From SLRI01 sp964393275 (GTDB lineage Bacteria; Pseudomonadota; Alphaproteobacteria; Geminicoccales; Geminicoccaceae): a DNA stretch of 64,000 nucleotides. Each line of letters opens with the position of its first letter. Position 1 is the stretch's first letter. The stretch lies in the NCBI GenBank assembly GCA_964393275.1, contig CAYMTA010000010.1, positions 54,640-118,639 of the forward strand, written 5' to 3'. The position numbers and the translations under genes are program-made. Positions 39,887 through 48,792 of this stretch are shown here, piece by piece. A model generated the notes under the pieces. The model saw nothing but the letters and a program-made list of their open reading frames with translations. It had not been told where the DNA came from and did not search any database.

Positions 39887-40067
39887 TCCAAAACGACGGG
39901 AGGAACGCGGCGTTGGCCCGCCGCCTCGATCCAACCCGGCAAGAGTGACCGGGCAATTCCTGCCGGGTCGGCAGCCCCGGACCGGCCAGCGCCCGGGCCG
40001 GCAAGAGTTCGTTAACGAGTGTTGGCTACAAAGGTCGCCGGGACTTGTGCCAAGGACGGATTCGAGC

Positions 40068-40634
40068 ATGGCTGAAGAGGCGACGGGCGAGGTCGGGGCG
40101 GAGGCGAAGCCGAAGTCTGGCAAGAAGAAGCTCCTGCTTTTCGGCGGCATCGGGCTCGTGCTGGTCCTCGGTCTCGCCGGCGGCGGCGCCTGGTTCCTCG
40201 GCCTCCTCGGCGGACATGCGTCGGCCGACATGGTGGCGGAGGAGGCCGGCGCGCACGCCACGCCGGGGGACGGGCATGGCGCGGATGACCATGGCGGAGA
40301 CGCGCATGGCGACGGATCGCCGGCTGGCGGCGTCGTCTTCGTCGACATGCCGGACGTGCTGGTCAACCTGCAGTCCGGCGGCCAGCGCATTCGCTTTCTC
40401 AAGCTCAGGGCGGCGCTCGAGGTCGCGAGCGACGAGGTGGCGGCCCGGGTCGAGAGCCTGATGCCCCGGATCATGGACAGCTTCCAGCTCTATCTGCGGG
40501 CTCTGACCGTCGACGAGGTGAGCGGCTCCGGCGGCCTGCAGCGGTTGAAGGAGGAGCTCGCCGCCCGGGTGAACTTCGCGGTTCAGCCGATCCGGGTCGA
40601 CGACGTGCTGGTCAAGGAGATGCTGGTCCAATAG
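40068..40634 (+). CDS. fliL: flagellar basal body protein FliL
   Basis: 188-residue inner-membrane protein that stabilises the stator-rotor interface. One transmembrane helix (about residues 22-44), then a His/Asp/Gly-rich linker (about 62-85), then the periplasmic FliL domain (FVDMPDVLVNLQ, RIRFLKLRAALEV, LPxxxD-like LMPRIMDSFQLYLRAL, VDDVLVKEMLVQ end). It is divergent from flgF and precedes fliM. The ribosome site is AAGGACGG. Confidence 0.93.
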   Translation: MAEEATGEVGAEAKPKSGKKKLLLFGGIGLVLVLGLAGGGAWFLGLLGGHASADMVAEEAGAHATPGDGHGADDHGGDAHGDGSPAGGVVFVDMPDVLVNLQSGGQRIRFLKLRAALEVASDEVAARVESLMPRIMDSFQLYLRALTVDEVSGSGGLQRLKEELAARVNFAVQPIRVDDVLVKEMLVQ

Positions 40635-40727
40635 CGGGACCGGCGACGTGGACATGGCGAGGCATGGCGATGGGGCCCGACCGATGAGGAGATCGATCCC
40701 GGCGGCATGGCCTGAGCGGGGTCGGCT

Positions 40728-41816
40728 GTGAGCAGCCGGGCGGCCGCATCCGGCGACGACTCGGACATCCAGATTACCGAGTGGACCGAGGACGACCCGG
40801 GTGGTGACGCCGCCACCGCGCCGTCCACGACGAAGGCCGGGCCGGCCAGCCGGATTCTCGACCAGGACGAGATCGACAGCCTGCTCGGCACCGCCCAGGA
40901 CAAGGACGGCGAGGAGCGCCAGGGCATCCTGGCGCTGATCAACTCCAACGACGTCACCTATGAGCGCCTGCCGATGCTCGAGGTGGTGTTCGACCGGCTC
41001 GAGCGCATGCTGACCACGAGCGTGCGCAACTTCACCTCCGAGAACGTCGACATCAACCTCGACAACATCACCGCCCAGCGCTTCGGCGACTACCTCAACT
41101 CGGTGCCGCTGCCGGCGATGATCGCCGTCTTCAAGGCGGTCGAATGGGACAATTTCGGCCTGGTCACCGTCGACAGCCCGATGATCTACTCGATCGTCGA
41201 CGTGCTGCTCGGCGGCCGTCGCGGCACCGTGCCGATGCGCATCGAGGGGCGGCCGTACACGACCATCGAGACCTCGCTGGTCGAGCGGCTGATCCGCCTC
41301 GTGCTGCAGGACCTGAGCAACGCCTTCCAGCCGATCACCGATGTCCATTTCCGCTTCGAGCGCATGGAGACCAACCCGCGCTTCGCCGCGATCGCCCGGC
41401 CGGGCAATGCCTGCATCGTCTTCAAGATGCGCATCGACATGGAGGATCGGGGCGGCACCATCGAGTTCCTGGTGCCCTACGCGACGCTTGAGCCCGCCCG
41501 CGACCTGCTCCTGCAGATGTTCATGGGCGAGAAGTTCGGCCGCGATTCCATCTGGGAGAGCCATCTCGCCCGCGAGATCTGGGTGACGGATGTCGAGCTC
41601 GAGGCGGTGCTCGAGGTGCAGACGGTGAGCCTCGCCTTCGTCGCCGACCTCGAGGTCGGCGCGGTCCTGAAGCTGCGCTCGCGGCCCGAGACCGAGATCA
41701 CGCTGCGCTGCGGGCAGATCGAGATGCTGCGCGGCAAGGTCTGCCAGCGCGGCGACACCATGTGCGTCCAGGTCGAGGAGAAGATCGACCGGCCGAGGAG
41801 GCGCACCGATGATTGA
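40728..41816 (+). CDS. fliM: flagellar motor switch protein FliM
   Basis: 362-residue C-ring protein. The N-terminal part carries LDQDEIDSLLG, the CheY-P-binding-type segment preceded by an acidic extension longer than in enterics. The middle domain has LERMLTTSVRNF and ITAQRFGDYLNSVPLP, MIYSIVDVLLGG, and the C-terminal SpoA domain ends with LRCGQIEMLRGKV. The start is GTG with GCGGGG upstream. It overlaps the DUF6468 gene by 8 bp. Confidence 0.95.
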   Translation: MSSRAAASGDDSDIQITEWTEDDPGGDAATAPSTTKAGPASRILDQDEIDSLLGTAQDKDGEERQGILALINSNDVTYERLPMLEVVFDRLERMLTTSVRNFTSENVDINLDNITAQRFGDYLNSVPLPAMIAVFKAVEWDNFGLVTVDSPMIYSIVDVLLGGRRGTVPMRIEGRPYTTIETSLVERLIRLVLQDLSNAFQPITDVHFRFERMETNPRFAAIARPGNACIVFKMRIDMEDRGGTIEFLVPYATLEPARDLLLQMFMGEKFGRDSIWESHLAREIWVTDVELEAVLEVQTVSLAFVADLEVGAVLKLRSRPETEITLRCGQIEMLRGKVCQRGDTMCVQVEEKIDRPRRRTDD

Positions 41817-42366
41817 GCTGGCCCTGCAGGTCGTGCTCGTCGTCCTTCTCCTCCTGACCATCACCTGGTGCGTGATCGTCCATTTTCGCCTTCGCCGGCT
41901 GCGGACCGAGGGCGGCGAGATGCAGGCGTTCGTCGAGGCGCTCGGCGCGGCGACCACCAGGGCCGAGGCGACCATCCGTCTGATGCGCGACACCGGCCGC
42001 GAGATCGAGAGTGCGGCACTCGAGCGGGAGCGCCAGGCACGCGAGCTGGGCCGGCTGATCGAGAGCGCCACGCGCGTCACGCGACGCCTGGAGGCGGCCC
42101 GCGAGCAGGGCGCGGGCCGGCTGGCCGAGCTGCGCACCCGGGACGACCTCGCCAGCGAACCACGCCAGCGCCCCGCCGAGCCGCCCGGGACCGAACCGCC
42201 GGCCGAGCCGCCGGTGCGTGGGCCGGACCGAATTCCGGAGCCACGCTTGAACCAGCCGAGGGGTGGCCAGCCGAGGGGTGGCCAGCCGCGGGACGACCAG
42301 CCCGAGGCCCGACTCGACGGCCTCCTGCATGGCGAGCTCCTCGAGGCCCTGCAGGCGCTCAGATGA
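41809..42366 (+). CDS. DUF6468 family membrane protein of the flagellar cluster
   Basis: 185 residues: one N-terminal transmembrane helix (about 4-26), a charged helical segment (about 30-105) likely to form a coiled coil, then a Pro/Arg-rich tail partly built from a short DNA repeat (QPRGG twice, 42253-42288). Proteins of this kind sit between fliM and motE in many alphaproteobacteria; a motor role is inferred only from position. Start overlaps fliM and stop overlaps motE. Confidence 0.8.
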   Translation: MIELALQVVLVVLLLLTITWCVIVHFRLRRLRTEGGEMQAFVEALGAATTRAEATIRLMRDTGREIESAALERERQARELGRLIESATRVTRRLEAAREQGAGRLAELRTRDDLASEPRQRPAEPPGTEPPAEPPVRGPDRIPEPRLNQPRGGQPRGGQPRDDQPEARLDGLLHGELLEALQALR

Positions 42367-43181
42367 CGGATCGGCCGTGGTGGCGCATGCAAGGGTCGCC
42401 GCGGCGGCTGCGGCACCGCCTGCGGCGGCTCCTGGATGGCGCGGCGACCCATGCCATGGCGCCAGGCCGACTCTCCTTGCCGCTGGTGACGGCCGCGGTC
42501 GCCGGTCTCGCCCTCGTATCCGTGGCGGTGGGGCTGGTCGCCGATCCCCGCCGGGGTGACGGGTCACCCGCAACACCGCGAGCCGAAGCCCCGCACGAAG
42601 CCGCCGCTGGCGCGGACAGCGCCCTTCCACTCCCGGTCGCGGCTTTCGACTGGAATCTGGTCGAGCCTGCCGTGGGGATCGACCCTTCGAGCCCACCACC
42701 TCGAGACGGTGCCCCGAGCGGGGATTCGGAGATTCCCGCGCCGACCAGCCTGCCCCTGGTGCCCGAAGCGCCGCCGGAGCTCGCCGATGTCGCCCTCGAG
42801 CTGCAGCAGCGGCGCGAGCAATTGCTCGAGCTGGAGGCGCGGCTCGCCATCCGCGAGGCGGGGCTGCGCGCGGCCGAGGCCGACCTCGCCGCCCAGCTCG
42901 ACCGGCTCGAGGCGCTGCGCGGCGAGCTGCAGGAGCTGGTCGGCATGGCCAATGGCGAGGAGGAGGCGCGCCAGCGGCAGCTGGTCAAGGTCTACGAGAG
43001 CATGCGCGCGAAGTCCGCCGCCCAGATCTTCGACCGGCTCGATCTCGCCGTGCTCCTGCCGGTGGCCAAGCGGATGAAGGAGGCGAAGATGGCAGCCATC
43101 CTGGCAGCCATGGACCCCGGTCGCGCACGGATCGTCACGACCGAGCTCGCCCGCGAGCAGAGCCTGCCGACACTCGATTGA
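42363..43181 (+). CDS. motE: MotE family flagellar motor protein
   Basis: 272-residue protein: one transmembrane helix near residues 40-62, a proline-rich linker, a long coiled coil (about 138-205), then the MgtE-N-like C-terminal domain (VYESMRAKSAAQIFDRLDLAVLLPVAKRMKE, MDPGRARIVTTELA). In rhizobia MotE is a periplasmic chaperone for MotC. ATGA overlap with the previous gene shows coupling. It is the last gene of the fliL operon seen here. Confidence 0.85.
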   Translation: MTDRPWWRMQGSPRRLRHRLRRLLDGAATHAMAPGRLSLPLVTAAVAGLALVSVAVGLVADPRRGDGSPATPRAEAPHEAAAGADSALPLPVAAFDWNLVEPAVGIDPSSPPPRDGAPSGDSEIPAPTSLPLVPEAPPELADVALELQQRREQLLELEARLAIREAGLRAAEADLAAQLDRLEALRGELQELVGMANGEEEARQRQLVKVYESMRAKSAAQIFDRLDLAVLLPVAKRMKEAKMAAILAAMDPGRARIVTTELAREQSLPTLD

Positions 43182-44101
43182 GCTCTCCGCCGGCGCCCGC
43201 TGGCGGCCGTCGAGCCCGAGCATCAGTCGCGGGGCCCGATGCCGGGCTTGGCGTTGCGGTATGCCAAAAGCCGGCCTCGAGGTGCCGATCCCTGGATTCG
43301 GCGATGCCCGCCCGGACACTACGGAAGCCACGTTCAGCGATCGAGCATGACCGCCCCTGCCCAGGCGGGCTGATCGATCGATTCGACGAAGCGTCGTGCC
43401 GCGCCTTCTCCGCCGGCGCGCTGGATCGGCAATGCCGTTCGCTGGGCGCCGCGCCAGGCCCGCGTGCCCCCGCCCGGGACCGGCCCCCGCCTCGAGCCGA
43501 AGCCGGTCGATCGAGATCCAGGACGGCATCCTCGAACTGGCCCCCCTTCATGAACGACATGGAGGCGGGCTGGATGGCGCCCCGCGAGCGGTCAGCGTCA
43601 TTCCGGGCTTCGGCGTCGATGCCTGGGATGCAACCGCCTGCGAGGCCCCCACCGGCACTGGCGATTTCGACCGCTTCCCGCTCGCCGCCTGCTGCACGGT
43701 TTGGAGCGGATTGCTCTCAAGGGCTTCGGCACCCTGCGCCGTTAGAGGCCCTTCGCTCCTGCCCGAGCAGCGCCGCAATGCCGGCATCCTCGCCACCCGC
43801 GCCGACGCCAACCATGTGCCGGCGTCTTCGGGCATTCTGGAGCGGGTGCAACCCATCGAGGCGGCATGGCCTTGCGTCACGGGACATGCCGGCCGATCAT
43901 CGTCCCGTATCCAGCGATTCGACTTCCGCAGGTCACGGGCATGACCCCGCTGATCGCGGCCCGGCGCATGCGCGGAGCATCTCGGCCAACGCGATGATGC
44001 TTGGCGCATGCCGGGCAGCGACGCCATACCGGAAGAGCACAAAACGGCCGCGACGACGCTCGCCGCTTGAAGCGCCGCCTCGATCGATTTATGTTGGCGA
44101 G
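43182..44101. other. gene-poor stretch after motE
   Basis: About 0.9 kb with no credible gene. Frames are open on both strands only because stops are rare at high G+C; none shows a domain, a consistent codon pattern or a ribosome site with a conserved start. It may be decayed coding DNA. It ends at the promoter of the candidate small RNA. Confidence 0.5.
44067..44095 (+). promoter_or_regulatory. sigma-70 promoter of the candidate small RNA
   Basis: TTGAAG (44067-44072), an exact 17-bp spacer and TATGTT (44090-44095), in an otherwise gene-free stretch. The predicted start is near 44102. Confidence 0.55.
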
Positions 44102-44178
44102 GCTCGCGTGTCTCCTCCGCGAGAGGTGGTTGTGGTCCTTCGGTGGCGGGCGCCCCATGCCGGGGCGCCCGTTTCCTT
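44102..44178 (+). ncRNA. candidate trans-acting small RNA of about 75 nt with an anti-Shine-Dalgarno loop
   Basis: Seven bases after a good promoter, CTCGCG (44103-44108) pairs with CGCGAG (44118-44123) and exposes the loop UGUCUCCUC, complementary to GAGGAG-type ribosome sites. An unpaired middle follows, and then a perfect 9-bp stem GGGCGCCCC/GGGGCGCCC (44148-44156 and 44162-44170, loop 44157-44161) with a short T run, an intrinsic terminator. This plan (CU-rich 5' loop, strong terminator, 75-80 nt) is like known alphaproteobacterial regulatory RNAs such as the suhB/MmgR type, but no sequence match is claimed. Confidence 0.5.
44148..44176 (+). terminator. intrinsic terminator of the candidate small RNA
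   Basis: Perfect 9-bp GC stem with a 5-nt loop (44148-44170), then GTTTCC. It is the strongest hairpin in the motE-DUF2062 gap. Confidence 0.65.
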
Positions 44179-44179
44179 C

Positions 44180-44482
44180 AAGCCCGCAGGGGCTCTTGCC
44201 TGCGCCGACTTATGCGGCGCGGTGCGCGCCAGAATTCATTTCTGGTCTCACCTGATTGCACTTTTGCGGTCGACTTCGTTGACGCTGCGTGACAGCAGGC
44301 TGGTGTTCATACCCGAGGCAGGCCTCTGCACCGTGGCATCCCAGACCTCGTCGATGACGCGCCAGACCGGGCAACACATTCCCCGCATCATGCCGGTTTG
44401 GCCGCAATGGCGGGATCAGTGATTGGACTCGAATCGCGCTCACCTGCCGCGATTCCGGAGTCGACGCTCGGGCATTCCTGCC
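44180..44482. other. gene-free stretch between small RNA and DUF2062 gene
   Basis: About 300 bp with somewhat lower G+C. I see no gene, no strong hairpin and no repeat. It lies downstream of the DUF2062 stop. Confidence 0.4.
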
Positions 44483-45001
44483 TCAGGCCTCGGCGTTGCC
44501 CGTCCGCTTCGTCCTGCCGCGGGGCGCCGCCGGCCTCGGGCGCCGCCGCCGGCGGGCCTCGAGCAGCGCCTCGATGCGGTTGCCGAGATAGAGGCCGAGC
44601 GGCAGGCCGATCAGCATGAAGGGCAGGCTGCCGAGCAGGATCGGCACGAGGATGTGGCCGCCGAGGCTGGTGATGCTGTCGAGCGAGGCGAAGAACTCCT
44701 CGCGCAACCGCAAGTGGCAGTCGACGACCTGACAACCGATCTGGTAGTAGAGCAGGTAGGTCGGCGCCATGGTGAAGGGATTGACCACGAAGCTGCCGAC
44801 CAGCATGGCCGGCAGGTTCATCTTGGCGCTGTGGAAGCGGTTCCAGACGAGGGTCACGGCGACGCAGATCAGGGCCTGCAGCCCGACCGTCGGCGAGAAG
44901 CCGATCACCAGCCCGACCCCGAGCGACCAGCCGAGCATGCCGGGCCGATAGGTCTGGGAGCGCCAGGTGCGCAGCATGGGGCGCAGGATCTTGAACTTCA
45001 T
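44483..45001 (-). CDS. DUF2062 family membrane protein
   Basis: 172-residue small integral membrane protein. The family core PGMLGWSLGVGLVIGFSPTVGLQ, NPFTMAPTYLLYYQIG and ILLGSLPFMLIGLPLGLYLG is complete, giving two or three transmembrane segments. Function is unknown; relatives are often near glycosyltransferases or phospholipid genes, and here pgsA-like follows upstream on the same strand. ATG at 45001 (MKFKILRPML) is chosen over an earlier in-frame ATG because the family starts here. The C-terminal tail is Arg-rich. Confidence 0.86.
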   Translation of the reverse strand: MKFKILRPMLRTWRSQTYRPGMLGWSLGVGLVIGFSPTVGLQALICVAVTLVWNRFHSAKMNLPAMLVGSFVVNPFTMAPTYLLYYQIGCQVVDCHLRLREEFFASLDSITSLGGHILVPILLGSLPFMLIGLPLGLYLGNRIEALLEARRRRRPRPAAPRGRTKRTGNAEA

Positions 45002-45181
45002 CCGCCCATTCCGATAACGGCGAGGGCCGTTCCTGCCTGCCCCGCGCCCTATGTCCCTAACATGGCGCATTTGCCGGAGCATTGCGACATGCACGTGACA
45101 GGGATTCTACCTGTTCTTGGTTGACAGACCCTTAACGCCGCGATCGTCGAGGGAGAGGCGGCCCTCGGCGCCGTCCCGCCG

Positions 45182-45751
45182 TCAGCCGCGATTGGCCACC
45201 ATGTGCCGCAGATCCACGGTCCGCAGGAAGCCCAGCGTGTAGTCGATGCCGGACCAGGCGGTGACCACCGTGGCCACCAGAAGGAGCGAGAAGACCAGCG
45301 TCGCGTGGATGCCGGCGAGATGGCCGCCGCTCGCCAGCACCAGCGCCACCGTGCCGATCTGCACGACCCCCTGGAACACGGCCTTGATCTTGCCGCTCTG
45401 CCGGGCCCCCATGGTGACGCCGTTCTGCTCGGAGAAGATGCGCAGGTACGAGACCAGGATGTCGCGGCTGATGATCACCGCCACCATCCACATCGGCATC
45501 CAGCCCGCATCGAGAAAGGTGAGGAAGACCAGCGCCCGATAGAGGCTGTCGGCCAGCGGGTCGACGATCTTGCCGAAGGCCGACGAGGCGCCGAGCCGGC
45601 GCGCCATATGGCCGTCGAGCAGGTCCGAGACCTCGGCCACGAGCATCACCAGGATGGTCGAGAGCAGGGCCGCCGTGCCGCCCTGCGCGATCAGCAGCAT
45701 GACCAGCGGTCCGCAGAGGATCCGGCCGAGGCTCAGGAGGTTGGGCAGCAT
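45182..45751 (-). CDS. CDP-alcohol phosphatidyltransferase (PgsA-like)
   Basis: 189-residue membrane enzyme with a perfect CDP-OH-P signature D43-X2-D46-G-X2-A-R-X8-G60-X3-D64-X3-D68. The N terminus MLPNLLSLGRILCGP is like phosphatidylglycerophosphate synthase, so PgsA is the likeliest call, but other CDP-alcohol transferases cannot be excluded. No good ribosome site precedes ATG 45751; the frame continues upstream into the neighbouring gene, and translation may be coupled to it (22 bp between the HAD stop and this start). Confidence 0.85.
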   Translation of the reverse strand: MLPNLLSLGRILCGPLVMLLIAQGGTAALLSTILVMLVAEVSDLLDGHMARRLGASSAFGKIVDPLADSLYRALVFLTFLDAGWMPMWMVAVIISRDILVSYLRIFSEQNGVTMGARQSGKIKAVFQGVVQIGTVALVLASGGHLAGIHATLVFSLLLVATVVTAWSGIDYTLGFLRTVDLRHMVANRG

Positions 45752-45773
45752 GCGCACTGCGGTCGGTCCGTGC

Positions 45774-46583
45774 TCAATGGCGGTCGGCGAGCAGCCGGTC
45801 CGCCAACTCACGGAACCCGAGGCCACCCTTCTGGCGCGTGATCCAGCGCGGAAGCGCGTCGATAACGTCGAAATAATGTTCTAGGTTGGCCACCCCGATG
45901 GAGCAAGGGAAACTCCCGAACATCGGCGCATCATTGGGCGAATCGCCGACGAAGGCCGCGCGCATGCCGAGCCGCTCGCGCGTCGTGCCGAGCTCCTCCT
46001 CGATCAGCCGGTCGCACATCGACCGCTTGTCGTAGGCGCCGAACCAGCCATTGACGTGGATCGAGCTGACCTTGGCCACGGCACCCGCCGCCTCGAAGAG
46101 CGCGACGATGCGCCGGATCGAGGCCTCCGGCAGCGGGCCCACATCCTCGGCGAAGTCGATGGCGAGGTCGCAGTCGCGCCCCGCCTGGTCGGCGGCGATG
46201 GCGGCACCGGGCACCTCCGCCAGGATCGTCGCGGCGATCGCATCGAGCCGCCGCCGGCCTTCCGCGCGCGTCGCCGCATCCTGGACATAGACCCGCCGCA
46301 TCCGCCGGGCTTCCCGGTCGTAGCGGTAGTAGAAGGCGCCGTTCTCGCCGACCACGGCCATGACCGGCCAGAGCCGCGCTATCAGGTCGCACCAGCCGGC
46401 TGGGCGGCCCGTCACCGGCACCACGACGATTCCCGCCGCCTCGAGCTCCTCGAGCGCCGCGTAGGCCGTGGCCGGCAGCCGGCCGTCCAGGGTCAGCGTG
46501 TCGTCGATGTCGGTGAACAGCACCTCGACCCCGGCCGCGACCTCCAGGGGCATGGATCGAAGGGGCTCCGGCAGGGCAGGCAT
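45774..46583 (-). CDS. HAD superfamily (IIB) hydrolase
   Basis: 269-residue phosphatase of the Cof/mannosyl-3-phosphoglycerate phosphatase type. Motif I is FTDIDDTLT with D25 and D27, motif II VTGRPAGW, a C2B cap follows, and motif IV is FVGDSPNDAPMF. Substrate is probably a sugar phosphate, not identifiable from sequence. The ribosome site GGATCG precedes ATG 46583. A leftward terminator-like hairpin stands 14-37 nt ahead of the start. It is divergent from typA. Confidence 0.87.
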   Translation of the reverse strand: MPALPEPLRSMPLEVAAGVEVLFTDIDDTLTLDGRLPATAYAALEELEAAGIVVVPVTGRPAGWCDLIARLWPVMAVVGENGAFYYRYDREARRMRRVYVQDAATRAEGRRRLDAIAATILAEVPGAAIAADQAGRDCDLAIDFAEDVGPLPEASIRRIVALFEAAGAVAKVSSIHVNGWFGAYDKRSMCDRLIEEELGTTRERLGMRAAFVGDSPNDAPMFGSFPCSIGVANLEHYFDVIDALPRWITRQKGGLGFRELADRLLADRH

Positions 46584-46596
46584 GGCGATCCGATCC

Positions 46597-46620
46597 AAAA
46601 AAACAGGCGCTCGAGCGCCT
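46597..46620 (-). terminator. terminator-like hairpin in the leader of the HAD gene
   Basis: AGGCGCTCGAGCGCCT (46605-46620) is a perfect palindrome (6-bp stem, TCGA loop) followed on the minus strand by seven T (46603-46597). It would act on leftward transcription just before the HAD start codon. Confidence 0.4.
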
Positions 46621-46723
46621 CGCCGCATAAGGGAAGGCCCGGCAGGCGCTCGCATCTCGCGGCCAATCACCCTATATAGGCCGCCACCGGCGCGATTGGC
46701 GCCCCATCCGGACCCCGACCCTC

Positions 46724-48547
46724 ATGAATTTGCGCAACATCGCGATCATCGCGCATGTCGACCACGGCAAGACGACCATGGTCGACCGCCTGCTCCAGCA
46801 GTCGGGCACCTTCCGCGACAACCAGCGGGTGGCCGAGCGCGCCATGGACAGCAACGACCTCGAGCGCGAGCGCGGCATCACCATCCTCGCCAAATGCACC
46901 TCCGTGCTCTGGCACGACACCCGCATCAACATCGTCGACACGCCGGGCCACGCCGATTTCGGCGGCGAGGTCGAGCGCATCCTCTCGATGGTGGACAGCT
47001 GCCTGCTCCTGGTCGACGCCGCCGAGGGGCCGATGCCGCAGACCAAGTTCGTCCTCGGCAAGGCGCTCAAGATCGGCCTCAGCCCGATCGTCGTCATCAA
47101 CAAGGTCGACAAGCCGGAGCAGCGCGCCGAGGAGGTGCTGAACGAGATCTTCGACCTCTTCGCCGCCCTCGACGCCGACGAGCACCAGCTCGACTTCCCG
47201 CACATCTACGCCTCGGCCAAGAACGGCTGGGCGGTCAACCAGATGGGCGACACCCCCGTCGACATGGCCCCCCTCTTCGAGCTCATCGTGGCCCACGTCC
47301 GCCCGCCCGTGGCCGATCCGGACGGCCCCTTTCGCATGCTGGCGACCACGCTCGAGAACAACCCCTATCTCGGCCGCCTGCTGACCGGGCGGATCGAGAG
47401 CGGCGTGGTCCGCCCGAACCAGGCCATCAAGGCCCTGAGCCGCACCGGCGAGCTGGTCGAGCAGGGCCGCGTCTCCAAGATCCTGGCGTTTCGGGGCCTC
47501 GAGCGCCTGCCGGTCGACGAGGCCGAGGCCGGCGACATCATCGCCCTGGCCGGCCTGACCAGGGCCACCGTCGCCGACACCCTCGCCGACCCCGCCGTGG
47601 AGGAGCCGATCGCCGCCCAGCCGATCGATCCCTCGACGATCGCCATGACCTTCTCGGTCAATGACAGCCCCTATGCCGGCCAGGACGGCAGCAAGGTCAC
47701 CTCGCGCCAGATCTGGGACCGCCTGGTGCGCGAGGCCGAAGGGAATGTCGCCATCCGCGTCAGCCGCTCGCCCGAGAACGACGCCTTCGAGGTGGCGGGC
47801 CGGGGCGAGCTGCAGCTCGGCGTGCTGATCGAGACCATGCGCCGCGAGGGCTTCGAGCTCTCGATCAGCCGCCCCCGCGTCCTCTTCCAGACCGACCCGG
47901 AGACCGGCAAGCGCCTCGAGCCGATCGAGGAGGTGGTGATCGACGTCGACGAGGAATATGCCGGTGCCGTGGTCGAGAAGCTGACCCGGCGGAAGGGCGA
48001 CCTCACCGAGATGCGCCCGGCCGGCGCCGGCAAGCAGCGCCTCGTCTTCCACTGCCCGTCCCGCTCGCTGATCGGCTATCACGGCGAGTTCCTGACCGAC
48101 ACCCGCGGCACCGGCGTCATGAACCGCCTGTTCTTCGCCTGGCAGCCCTACAAGGGCCCGATCGCCCAGCGCCACACCGGCGTCATCGTCAGCGGCGAGC
48201 AGGGCGAGGCCGTCGGCTACGCGCTCTGGAACCTCGAGGACCGGGGCTCGATGTTCGTCGAGCACGGCACCAAGGTCTATTCCGGCATGATCATCGGCGA
48301 GCACAACCGGGGCAACGACCTCGAGGTCAATCCCCTGAAGGGCAAGAAGCTGAGCAACGTGCGCGCCGCCGGCAAGGACGACGCCATCCTGCTCACCCCG
48401 CCCGTCCGCCTGACCCTCGAGCAGGCCATCGCCTACATCGCCGACGACGAGCTGGTCGAGGTCACCCCCAAATACATCCGCCTCCGAAAGCGCATCCTCG
48501 ACCCCAGCGAGCGCAAGAAGGCCGCCCGCCGGCCCGAGGTCGCCTGA
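46724..48547 (+). CDS. typA: ribosome-binding GTPase TypA/BipA
   Basis: 607-residue translational GTPase acting in 50S assembly and stress or low-temperature growth. G1 AHVDHGKTT at residues 10-18, switch II DTPGHADFGGEVER, NKVDKPEQR (G4) and SAKNGWA (G5) are intact. The BipA-specific C-terminal part has GAVVEKLTRRKGDL and NPLKGKKLSNVRAAGKDDA. Divergent from the HAD gene. A small hairpin (TAGGC-ATATTA-GCCTA, 48586-48601) and the repeat arrays follow its stop. Confidence 0.96.
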   Translation: MNLRNIAIIAHVDHGKTTMVDRLLQQSGTFRDNQRVAERAMDSNDLERERGITILAKCTSVLWHDTRINIVDTPGHADFGGEVERILSMVDSCLLLVDAAEGPMPQTKFVLGKALKIGLSPIVVINKVDKPEQRAEEVLNEIFDLFAALDADEHQLDFPHIYASAKNGWAVNQMGDTPVDMAPLFELIVAHVRPPVADPDGPFRMLATTLENNPYLGRLLTGRIESGVVRPNQAIKALSRTGELVEQGRVSKILAFRGLERLPVDEAEAGDIIALAGLTRATVADTLADPAVEEPIAAQPIDPSTIAMTFSVNDSPYAGQDGSKVTSRQIWDRLVREAEGNVAIRVSRSPENDAFEVAGRGELQLGVLIETMRREGFELSISRPRVLFQTDPETGKRLEPIEEVVIDVDEEYAGAVVEKLTRRKGDLTEMRPAGAGKQRLVFHCPSRSLIGYHGEFLTDTRGTGVMNRLFFAWQPYKGPIAQRHTGVIVSGEQGEAVGYALWNLEDRGSMFVEHGTKVYSGMIIGEHNRGNDLEVNPLKGKKLSNVRAAGKDDAILLTPPVRLTLEQAIAYIADDELVEVTPKYIRLRKRILDPSERKKAARRPEVA

Positions 48548-48626
48548 CCTTCCGCCCGCGCGCCACGTCCCGGCCTCGATCATCGTAGGCATATTAGCCT
48601 ATAACAGCCGCCGCGTCAAGCGGCGC

Positions 48627-48785
48627 GGGTTCGTTCGGCATTCCGGGGCGGCCGGTTCGCTCGTCGCCGAAGGGCGGCCAAAACGCCCGAAAGACGCGGC
48701 CCTGGCTCCCGGGTTCGTTCGTCGAAAGCCGGGTTCGATCGTCCGATTCCCGGGTTCGAACGTCGATTCGGTGGGTTCGTTCGTC
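48627..48785. repeat. array A: six copies of GGGTTCGNNCGTC
   Basis: Copies start at 48627, 48653, 48711, 48731, 48752 and 48773. The last four are spaced 20, 21 and 21 bp, about two DNA turns. The core GGTTCG is invariant, with two variable bases followed by CG(TC). The first two copies are more diverged and more widely spaced. There are no spacers of CRISPR type. It immediately precedes array B. Confidence 0.75.
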
Positions 48786-48792
48786 GTCGGCT

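Noticed and set aside
39887..40067. Sigma-54 promoter for fliL
   Set aside because: The best plus-strand candidate (GTTGGC ... GC near 40020) has 11 rather than 10 nt between GG and GC and poor flanks.
43178..44422. 414-codon plus-strand frame after motE
   Set aside because: It overlaps the small-RNA promoter and terminator, has atypical composition and no family pattern; stops are rare by chance here.
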